This document shows positions 35,801 to 64,000 of a DNA stretch of 64,000 nucleotides, piece after piece (the stretch's first letter is position 1; the number at the start of each line of letters is the position of its first letter). The position numbers and the translations under genes were made by a program. Under the pieces are notes generated by a model that saw only the letters and a list, made by a program, of their open reading frames with translations, was not told the DNA's origin and did no database searches. The stretch lies in contig JAXRKP010000054.1 of the NCBI GenBank assembly GCA_037039925.1, positions 1 through 64,000 of the forward strand, in the 5' to 3' direction. Source of the stretch: Doris montereyensis (lineage: Eukaryota; Mollusca; Gastropoda; Nudibranchia; Dorididae).

Positions 35801-37547
35801 CCTCAGTGTACTGCGTCATAAAACATTTTTTTCTTCATGGTTTTAGTGTACTGGCTTTTAATTTAGTGTGTTTCCTTTTTCTTTTCTCAATAAAGATGCC
35901 CAGACAAGTCAGTGGATCAGTAAATATGGCTGGAATGAACAATTGGATGGCTATGTTTTTGTAGCGACTCAAGATGAAAACATTAAGACCAAGAATATCA
36001 CAGAAAAAATATCATTTGACAGTGAGTTGTCCCTTTATGTTTTGGGTTTTTTCCTTACTCAAATGTATGGTGAATCAAATTTCAAGAAAGTGTCAAGCCC
36101 GGAACTTTCTATGTGAATGGCGCTAAGCGACCTTGAAAAACATTCAACTAGTAGTAGAAGGCCGACCTGTAATAATATTATAATACAATACTATTGTACA
36201 GGTGCCTGCATTGATCAGGATGCTCTATACCTAATTCTTGTATTGTGAGTGAGTGTATATATGTATGTGTCTGAGAGAGACAGAAAGAGAGAGTGCGTCT
36301 TTCCTTAAAGTTATGGGCCTAGTTGGTGTCAAAGAAAACACGCAGCCTGAATTTCAGGCATACACACGCTTCAACCACTTGAAATACAGGGAAAAGCATA
36401 ATAAGGGCAGGCTCAATCATACATGAGGCAAAATAACAAACAAAATGTAACAATTGCCTTTGAATCTGTGTGGGTTGTGCCCGAGATATGAGTAGAGGAG
36501 GCACAGAGAACATGGGAACTGCGCTCTCACCTGTCTATCACGAGCCCCCTCCTTTTTTCCTGTCTCTTTCTCCCTCCTTCCCTCTGCCTCTCTCTCTTTC
36601 TCTGTGTCTCTATCACTGTGCCTCTCTGTATCTTTCTCTTTGTCTCTGACTGTCTCTTTGTCTCTCTAACTCTATTTGTGTGTGTGTATCTCTGTCTCTC
36701 TCTATATATCTATCTCTGTGTGCGTATCTCTCTGTCTCTCTCTATCTCAGTGTGTCTCTGTCTGTTTTTCTCTCTCTCTCTCTCTCTGTCTCTGTTTCTT
36801 TCCCAAGGAACACAAAGTTGGGTCTAACTTTGCCAGGATTCGAACCCGGGACCTCGTGATCCCAAGTCCAGCATCCTAGCCACCTGGCATAAGTCACATA
36901 TATGATATTTTCTCTTTCGGACTTCGGTGTAAGATGTTTTTTGCTTTGCGTATGTCACATAAGGGTAAATTCTCTTTAAATTTTTACTAAAATCTCCTCA
37001 AATCTCCTCAAAAATGTTAATCCTGACTGCTATAATATTAGGCCTGTCTTATGATTGACGTGAAATTCTTTGTATTATTCAGAATTAAATTCTTTATGCT
37101 ACAGCAATCTTCTTTTACATACTAAGTTAACTGCATTACCTGAAAACAAGAGAACCTTCTCTGCAGTTGAAACAGGGAATAGTTATCGAGACATTAAATG
37201 ATTTATTGGATTTGTGATCAGCAAATACAAATTTACATGTATTTTTGTGGGAAAATGTTCCTGTTTAATCACTGTATAAATATTTTAGTTTGAAGTGATA
37301 AAGGATACACATAGTATGTATATATGTTGTGTCTTGCACTGGACATGGTAAAATTATAGATCTTGTGCTGTTTTTATGTGTGACAAAAGATAAACATTTA
37401 AACCAAATCAAATAAACTTATGTATTGGTGACTTGGCAACTTCATTATGTTTTAGTTTTTATTTAAATCATATCTGTATATTTATTCTTTTTCCTCTTTT
37501 TCTTTCTATTTGCAGGTGTGGCAGCCATTATGGCCTCTGGTCGATGA
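26788..37547 (+). CDS. EIF3K: Eukaryotic translation initiation factor 3 subunit K (8 exons)
   Basis: Exons: 26788-26839, 30662-30760, 31631-31751, 33077-33151, 33964-34030, 34433-34510, 35896-36021, 37516-37547, all with GT-AG introns and matching phases. The translation follows eIF3k: [120 protein letters not shown] and MASGR. eIF3k is a HEAT-like plus winged-helix subunit of the cytoplasmic eIF3 complex and pairs with eIF3l. The exons total 650 nt, one short of a multiple of three; the deficit is in exon 1. With it repaired the protein would be 216 residues, against 218 in human. The gene is convergent with TAF1A; its introns hold LINE and MITE insertions. Confidence 0.95.
27089..27400. 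repeat. Interlocking inverted repeats in EIF3K intron 1
   Basis: TTTAGCACCGCC (27,090-27,101) pairs with GGCGGTGCTAA (27,365-27,375), and TTATTACTCCCACTTTAGCC (27,291-27,310) pairs with GGCTAGCTAAAGTGGGAGTAATAA (27,377-27,400, imperfect). This suggests a decayed inverted-repeat element. Confidence 0.5.
27433..27650. repeat. Intronic duplicated segment, copy 1
   Basis: Shares GAAACACAAG, CCCCCACACTTTCC, AAGAACAGGATAAAACTGAG and GACATGGGATCACTTTCTTT with 28,130-28,355. This copy has an extra AATATTATTATTATTCCCCG insert and ends in a C run. Confidence 0.85.
28125..28365. repeat. Intronic duplicated segment, copy 2
   Basis: Direct duplicate of 27,433-27,650. It also carries GGTGGTTGGAACATGGG just before it (28,090-28,106), which repeats sequence from the neighbouring LINE at 28,670. 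Confidence 0.85.
28620..29690 (-). mobile_element. LINE reverse-transcriptase fragment in EIF3K intron 1
   Basis: The minus strand reads RT N-terminal text such as [49 protein letters not shown], then (other frame) [11 protein letters not shown] and [16 protein letters not shown] sequence. Upstream pieces read [20 protein letters not shown]. This RT type is distinct from families A and B and is frame-shifted and stop-interrupted. An 18-nt A run (29,533-29,550) interrupts it. Confidence 0.75.
30662..30760 (+). CDS. EIF3K: EIF3K exon 2
   Basis: Acceptor CCATCACAG, donor GTAAGT. Encodes [20 protein letters not shown] to AVLK; phase 2 at both ends. Confidence 0.95.
31631..31751 (+). CDS. EIF3K: EIF3K exon 3
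   Basis: Acceptor CATCACAG, donor GTAATA. Encodes [20 protein letters not shown] to CLIEISR. Confidence 0.95.
33077..33151 (+). CDS. EIF3K: EIF3K exon 4
   Basis: Acceptor CCCTTTAG, donor GTATGT, phase 0 at both ends. Encodes [20 protein letters not shown] to LFW. Confidence 0.94.
33181..33763. mobile_element. 583-bp TIR element in EIF3K intron 4
   Basis: Ends CAGTAGTCGCTGGATAATGG and its inverted partner match the 174-bp MITE at 15.2 kb. TA follows the right end; the left flank is TG, so the duplication has decayed. No transposase frame is visible, so it is a larger non-autonomous relative. Confidence 0.85.
33964..34030 (+). CDS. EIF3K: EIF3K exon 5
   Basis: Acceptor TCCAACAG, donor GTAAGT. 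Encodes [22 protein letters not shown]. Confidence 0.94.
34433..34510 (+). CDS. EIF3K: EIF3K exon 6
   Basis: Acceptor CATTCCAG, donor GTTTGT. Encodes [26 protein letters not shown]. Confidence 0.93.
34530..34848. repeat. Local repeat array in EIF3K intron 6
   Basis: Four irregularly spaced copies of a segment like GATTTGATCTTTAATTCTCA and TAAATATTGATTCATTCTAC (about 34,532, 34,597, 34,748 and 34,811). This indicates recent slippage or duplication. Confidence 0.85.
34850..35480 (-). mobile_element. LINE reverse-transcriptase C-terminal fragment in EIF3K intron 6
   Basis: The minus strand reads [40 protein letters not shown] and RGRRTQSW, the connection and C-terminal part of a LINE RT (canonical: VFPVATYGCESWTL.EKRINAFE.WCYR). 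Stops and small duplications show decay. Confidence 0.8.
35896..36021 (+). CDS. EIF3K: EIF3K exon 7
   Basis: Acceptor CAATAAAG, donor GTGAGT. Encodes [20 protein letters not shown] to ITEKISFD. Confidence 0.95.
36535..36805. repeat. CT-rich low-complexity tract in EIF3K intron 7
   Basis: TCTC/TGTG-rich simple sequence, with no coding potential. It directly precedes a SINE head. Confidence 0.9.
36800..36898 (-). mobile_element. tRNA-like SINE head in EIF3K intron 7
   Basis: The minus strand has a good B-box-like GGTTCGAATCCTGG (plus GCCAGGATTCGAACCCGGGA, 36,832-36,851) and a tRNA-Leu-like arm (plus CTCGTGATCCCAAGTCCAGC), as in the repeats at 17.0 and 21.4 kb. Confidence 0.65.
37516..37547 (+). 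CDS. EIF3K: EIF3K exon 8 (last)
   Basis: Acceptor ATTTGCAG. Encodes the terminal [10 protein letters not shown] and TGA, matching the human end DSVSSIMASSQ closely. Confidence 0.93.
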
Positions 37548-37613
37548 AATGTTTGATAATTGTGTGTATAGAAAGATTGAATGGTTGAATGCAAGGTGTC
37601 GTTGTGAGACACC

Positions 37614-37619
37614 AATAAA
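37614..37619 (+). terminator. EIF3K polyadenylation signal (AATAAA)
   Basis: Canonical AATAAA 67 bp after the EIF3K stop codon; it would give a very short 3' UTR. Confidence 0.55.
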
Positions 37620-38545
37620 CAATAGTCATGAGACTCATTTGCGTGTTCCAGACTTTTTACTTTTCAATGTTTTATCTTCATGGTGTCTTTATTTTGTTTT
37701 AAATAGAAATTACAAAAGTGTCTGTTCTTTCAATTATTCTGTGAGGGCAATGACGAAGAGGTTAATATTAACTCACTCACTGCTGTTGCTGCCATGTATA
37801 GACACCCGTCAATAGACAATTTGTTGCTTAACGCAACATTTGTCGGCATTGACTTTCTTTTCTTTTTTTCTCCTAGTTTCTGATACCTTTCTTTATAGGT
37901 ATTTTTCATGCACACTGTCAAATCATTTGTATGGAGACACTACATTACACTTTTATTAGGTGGTATGTCCTTTGTTAGAAATCAAAAATAGTTTTCAACT
38001 CCAGAATCTGATGTGAATCATTTGATACATAGTGACAAATGGGTCACTGGCAACAATTCGGATGGGGGCGGGGGCGTGTGATCAGCAAGTGAGTTCATCG
38101 AGCATGGTGTAGAAATTCAACATTTACCTCCCTTCTTTGTGATTTCAATGCCCTATTCTATTTTATCTGGTCTGTTGACCATCGCCGCCACCACGGCACC
38201 AGGACCCGAAGGCACAATGGATACGGCCAATGCCAGACAGGGCAGCAATAAAACTGTTTACACCTTGTCCCCGATCACCAGGTGATTTTATGTCACTTAC
38301 ATCAAGGAAGAGCCGTGGGCGGAGTACGGAAGACTTCAATTCTTATTGCCTAGTGACAAACCAGTGATCCAATGAGCTGTGTTGTTCAGTGGGTGGAGTT
38401 ATGGAGAGACTGGTCATCTTTTATTACATCACAATGGATAGGTAATGAAGGGTGGTTACAACGCATAGATCATTGTTGATGAGTATAAGCCATATATGCG
38501 ATGGAATACATGAATGTATGATAAAAGCCGATACAAAAAAGTAAA
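37620..38545. other. EIF3K downstream region, no gene recognised
   Basis: Unique sequence between EIF3K and a LINE 3' fragment; no motif or exon recognised. Confidence 0.5.
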
Positions 38546-38547
38546 TA

Positions 38548-38702
38548 GTTCCTCGTAGACGCCTTAAAGCAGTTGGTGAAAAATCTTTCTCGTTTTGCAC
38601 CCGAAAGTCTGGAATTCTCTCCAAACACTTAAGAGAAATAAAATCAACTGAGACATTTAAGAAAAAATTTAAAATTCACATGTTTTCCACACAGCCCTAA
38701 AA
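38548..38702 (+). mobile_element. CR1/L2-group LINE, ORF2 C-terminal fragment
   Basis: Plus strand reads RRRLKAVGEKSFSFCTRKSG followed by LSKHLREIKSTETFKKKFKI and HMF. This matches the end of CR1-like ORF2 proteins (GERSFSxxAPKLWNSLPxxIRxxxSxxxFKKxLKTHLF) with one frame slip in APKLWN. Confidence 0.75.
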
Positions 38703-39059
38703 CCCACACAGATTCATATTTCTCACAACTGTCATAAATATTAGACCTTCCATTTCTCCGCCTTTAGGCGGAATGCCGGCAATTTTATCATTTGCTGACA
38801 CTTTACCACCGAATGAGAAAAAAATATATATTTCCGGACATTTGCGATTCAAATGGCAGAAGAAACGTTAAAAATTTTCGATTTCCAGCGTTGGAACTTG
38901 ATATTGAGATTCAGGCATTGTTCTGGTCTTAGTCTCAGCTCGATTTGGCGCTTTGCTTTGTTAACAACTACGTATCAATCTAGATCTCTACCTTTAACTT
39001 GTGAAACTTCATATGTCGGAAATTCTTGACTTCGTTGATAGGAATTCAGACATTAAATC

Positions 39060-39320
39060 TATAGAAAATGTCGTGAGAAATAAATTTCGATGGAATTGGT
39101 TAGAGGAGGAGGATGGGAACGGAGATTTCCTATCTGTTTAAGTTAAAAAAACTCGCTAATCCAGGCCTGATATTCTGCAGATATTGTAAAACTAAAGTTG
39201 ACTATAGTCAGAAAGGAAAATCGCATATTAAACGGCATTCTGACAGCATGAGTCATAAGAAAAAGAGACAGATCCTGAAAAGTAACCGTGTTTCACTAAT
39301 ATTATTTATAAGTATTTAAA
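39060..39320 (+). pseudogene. Zinc-finger-like fragment, possibly transposon-derived
   Basis: Plus strand reads FRWNWLEEEDGNGDFLSV, a stop/frameshift at about 39,158, then KKLANPGLIFCRYCKTKVDY, KGKSHIKRHSDSMSHKKKRQ. The CxxC...HxxxxxxxH spacing resembles zinc fingers found at the N-termini of some hAT-like transposases and of orphan invertebrate proteins. No donor site or further exon was found, so a decayed transposon piece is likelier than a gene. Confidence 0.45.
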
Positions 39321-39499
39321 ATGCAAACTAATAAGGTAACTGACTTTTTTAATTATGTATAAAAATGTCCAGTATTTCTCAATCGTCTGGACCGAAAGTT
39401 CCCAGCTGAGTGAGTTATTAGTGGACTGTTACTACTATTAGTCTCTTTATAGATATTTGAGATTTACGTTTTACTTAAATTATGATGAATAATGATATG

Positions 39500-39860
39500 A
39501 AATAAAATTGCAACCACATAGGAACAAAGGTGAGACAAATACAAAAGAATAGACAGAAAGAAATCTTTGAGAACCAATAGTATAGAACCAAACCTGTGAT
39601 GTCCGTGTCAATACTTATCACCTTGCCCATGCAAAGAGAGCGCACTACCAGTCAAGGAGTGCGTAGTTAGCTTGGTTGGTAATGTGCTCTCTTATTTAAT
39701 GTCAAGGTGATGGGTGCCAGCATGGAGGTTGCTAGTTTGATTCTACTGGCGCCCAAAGATTTCTTTGCTTATTCCTTTATATTTATCTTGTCTTTGTTGT
39801 TACGGGGCTGCAATAATATTCCACACCATTATTCATCACTTTCGACTTGTCCCTTGCCCC
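39500..39860. mobile_element. Fold-back element with tRNA-like unit, longer copy
   Basis: Left arm from about 39,503 (CATAGGAACAAAGGTGAGAC, GAAATCTTTG) and right arm to about 39,830 (CAAAGATTTCTTTG, TTATCTTGTCTTTGTTGTTA) are inverted. The tRNA-like unit (GCGTAGTTAGCTTGGTTGGT, 39,660-39,679) is itself matched by a diverged inverted copy (CAAAGAGAGCGCACTACCAG, 39,634-39,653). The element is thus one long imperfect palindrome of about 330 bp. It is related to 3,135-3,376. Confidence 0.75.
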
Positions 39861-40044
39861 ACTGAGTTTGATTAGTATCTTTTAATAAATATTATTTGTT
39901 TCCCCATTTTTTACTGTGAAATAGAAATATCATCTAAAAATCAGGTTTTTTTATCATAATGTCACTTATTTACTTCACAACATCAACACTGCCAAATTCA
40001 TGAAAGATTAAAAGCGTAACATAAAAGTAATGTGAGAGATTATC

Positions 40045-40050
40045 TTTATT
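40045..40050 (-). terminator. TAF1A-like polyadenylation signal (AATAAA)
   Basis: Canonical hexamer on the minus strand about 95 bp after the proposed stop codon, supporting that last exon. Confidence 0.45.
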
Positions 40051-40141
40051 TAAATGTACATGTAAATTTGAAAAATATATATGTATAAACAATTTGTTAC
40101 AATGTTATACATCCCTTTTATCATATATCTTTCTAGAGCAG

Positions 40142-61591
<21,450 letters not shown>

Positions 61592-61644
61592 CTGATTAAA
61601 GATTAAGAATGAATCATGAGAATTAAGTGAAATATCTAAACATA

Positions 61645-61690
61645 CAGTAGAGTGTCACTAATCCAACTGCCGATACTCTGACAAACTTGC
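61645..61690. mobile_element. Possible solo TIR of a pogo-like element
   Basis: TACAGTAGAGTGTCACTAAT and CCAACTGCCGATACTC have the look of pogo/Tigger termini (TA, then CAGTAG). No convincing partner end was found. Confidence 0.3.
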
Positions 61691-61877
61691 ATATCCAACA
61701 GAACATAGTGTGAACCAAAATGTTTTTCTCTATTTTATGTATTGATAAACTGTTCATTTAATAGAAAAAACTGTTTGATAATCTGATGTGACCTTCGGAA
61801 TTCCTGGGCAGGTACAGTACTATTAAAGATCGGTTAAAATATAAGGGCCGTGACACAAAGAGAAGACTTTCTTTTCT

Positions 61878-64000
61878 TTCTTTATCAGTTCCCATTCTAC
61901 CTTCCGGTGTATGGGTTTAGATGCCGAAATGATCTTTCTCCAGGCTGCCCTGTCCTGACAGTTTCTGATTCCTTCCGTGAAAGTTAAATTTCTTTGCTTT
62001 AATGCCTCTTTTATATCTTCTTCTCACTTTCTCCAAGGTCTGCCTTTTGGTCTTTTACCTTGAGTTTTAGCACTATATACTGATTTAGCTATTCTATTGT
62101 CATTCATTCTGTTAACATGCCCAAACCATCTCAGTTGATTCATTTCTATCTTAGTTTTTATGATATCTGATTTGGTTTGATCTCTTATTGTTGTGTTTCT
62201 GATTTTGTGTCTTTTAGTTTTCCCTAATACTCTTCTTAGATATTTCATTTCGGCTGCCTGCACTCTACTGTATTCCCTACTGTCTAAGGTCCAGGTTTCA
62301 CTGCCATAGAGGAGAGTAGGACAATAAACTGTTTTGTATACTTGCATTTTGGTTTTTGTTGACAATTCTTGTTTACCTACAAATGCCTTTCCTAGGTGAT
62401 TAAATATTGCACTTGCCTTTTGGATTCTCTGGCAGATTTCTTCTCTTAGTTTTCCTCTGAGTTAATCATTACTCCTAAGTAATTGTAGCTTTGAACTTGT
62501 TCTAAATTCTCCCTGCCCAATTTAAGATTTTGTGTTTTAGTTTCCCTAGTTACTAGCATTGTTTCGGTTTTCTTTGCATTTACTCTAATTCCTCTTTTAT
62601 TTAATTCATTATTCATTACGTTGATATTTGACTGGAGGTCCTTTTCTAATTTTCCAAACAGAACGAAATCATCGGCAAGTGAAAGAATTGATACATTTAC
62701 TGGTTTGAGCTTCCACATACCTACATTCATTTTCTTCATGTTTGAGGATGCCTTTGCGACTAAATCCATAAATGTGATAAACAACAGAGGACTTAGGATA
62801 CAACCCTGTCTTACTCCTATATCTACCTCAAATTCTGCAGATATGTTTCCAGCTATTCTCACTGCACATATTGGTTTATTGTAAAAACTTTTAATGGCTT
62901 CTATTAAATTTTGCTCTACGTTGTGTTCTTTTAAGGAATGCCATAGTTCGTCCTCCTCACAGTGTCAAATACCTTTTCTAAGTCAATAAAACATAGGTGC
63001 AAGTCAATGTTTCTCTCAAGGAATTTTTCTATTATTTGTCTAATTGCAAATATGTGATCTTGTACACTTCTTCCTGGTCTAAATCCCCTCTGATGCTCTT
63101 CAATCTGATCCTCTACTATTTTCCTTAGTCTCATTTCCAGAATCCTGGCATACACTCTTCCTGGTACGCTAAGTAGTGATATCCCTCTATAGTTTGAGAA
63201 TTCCATGGTTGATCCTTTCTTGTGTATTGGTACTACAGTTCCCTTTTTCCAGTTGTCTGGCACCTGTTTGGACTTCCATGCTTGTTGACATATTGCATGT
63301 AGTACTTTGTCTGCCTCTCTCCCTTGGTTTTTAATTATTTCTGGATAAACTTGATCTGCTCCTGGGGCTTTTCCTAATTTCACTTTTCTTATAGCTGTTT
63401 GAAGTTCTTCCATTGAGATATCGACATCTTCAGCTGTCTCATCTCCATTACTTGTTACTCTTAATAATTGATCTGTACTCCTTGTTTCATATGTTCTGGA
63501 GGGATTATGTAATTGTTGAAAATATTTTCTCCACATTTCCATGATTTCGCTGTCTCTTTTCATTATTTCTCCTTTGGCGTATTGGGCATGTTTTGGTCTT
63601 TCTTATGCTTTTCATTGCTCCTCAGAACAGCTTTTGATTTCCTTGATAGCTTTCTTGAAGTCTTTGTCCAAACTCTTCCCACTGTTCCTGTTTTGCTTTC
63701 CTAACTTCCTCTTTGGCGATAGTTCTTTTACTCACGTAATCTATCCTATCCTCTGTTCTCTTTGTTTGCAAGTATTTCTTCCAGGCATCTTTCTTTTCTT
63801 TGATCTTAGTCTTGACATTCTCATTCCACCATGCTATCCTTTTCCCATCTCCTTTAATTTGTTTCCTACCATAGACCTCTTCAGTACAGCTGAGGAGTGT
63901 TTCTTTATATATTTGCCACTTTTCTTCTATTGTGCTTTCCTTCAGATCCATCTGCCTTTCACTGATAGATCTTTTTATCCTGGATTTGTACATCTGTTTT
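61878..64000 (-). mobile_element. LINE family A, RT and linker, runs off the window
   Basis: Most complete family A RT here. Minus strand: linker and RT start (63,993-63,622; 63,563-62,931) with PGADQVYPEIIKNQG, TVVPIHKKGSTMEFSNYRGI SLL and HQRGFRPGRSVQDHIFAIRQ; motif A FIDLEKVFDTV (near 62,955-62,990); motif B GVRQGCILSPLLFI; catalytic box LADD (about 62,668-62,679, usually F/YADD); LGVMI; then ETWTLDSREYSRVQAAEMKY and RWFGHVNRMNDNRIAKSVYS (62,365-62,024). The frame changes at least three times. The 3' end at about 61,880 has a GAAAGAAAAG tail. It lies upstream of the first TAF1A exon found, likely in an intron of that gene. Confidence 0.92.

Overview
The window looks like metazoan nuclear DNA, most likely from a lophotrochozoan and probably a mollusc (inference). 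The evidence is split genes with GT-AG introns of up to several kilobases, many non-LTR retrotransposon (LINE) fragments of several families, tRNA-derived SINE-like repeats, TA-flanked inverted-repeat elements, and very large trinucleotide microsatellites and minisatellites. I see no bacterial operon, phage or CRISPR feature.

Three host genes can be assembled exon by exon. (1) A TTC9-family tetratricopeptide protein on the minus strand, 22.79 to 18.89 kb, three coding exons, complete, 181 residues. (2) EIF3K, translation initiation factor eIF3 subunit K, on the plus strand, 26.79 to 37.55 kb, eight exons, about 216 residues. Its first exon lacks one base in a T run, which breaks the frame. 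(3) A TAF1A-like gene (RNA polymerase I factor SL1 subunit) on the minus strand, from beyond 61.6 kb down to 40.14 kb. Eleven exons were found; the 5' end lies upstream, probably outside the window. TTC9 and EIF3K are divergent, EIF3K and TAF1A convergent.

The rest is repeats. 0-6 kb: a broken LINE ending in a giant TTA/GTA/GCA microsatellite, a hairpin-forming element with a tRNA-like loop, and a roughly 1.4 kb GAA tract. 7.6-10 kb: a 33-bp minisatellite interrupted by LINE scraps. 10.4-12.4 kb: a LINE with an inverted duplicated segment. 13.06-13.59 kb: a tandemly duplicated tRNA-like SINE. 13.8-14.9 kb: a 42-bp minisatellite. The introns of EIF3K and TAF1A carry LINE pieces of at least four types, SINEs and pogo/Tigger-like TIR elements. 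The last 2.1 kb is a minus-strand copy of the LINE that opens the window.

No LINE copy here has an intact open frame, so none looks autonomously active. The least ordinary items are the family of fold-back elements containing a tRNA-like A/B-box unit, a perfect 21-bp hairpin in a TAF1A intron, the LINE 5' UTR tandem repeats shared by two structurally different LINEs, and the apparent single-base lesions in two otherwise well conserved housekeeping genes.
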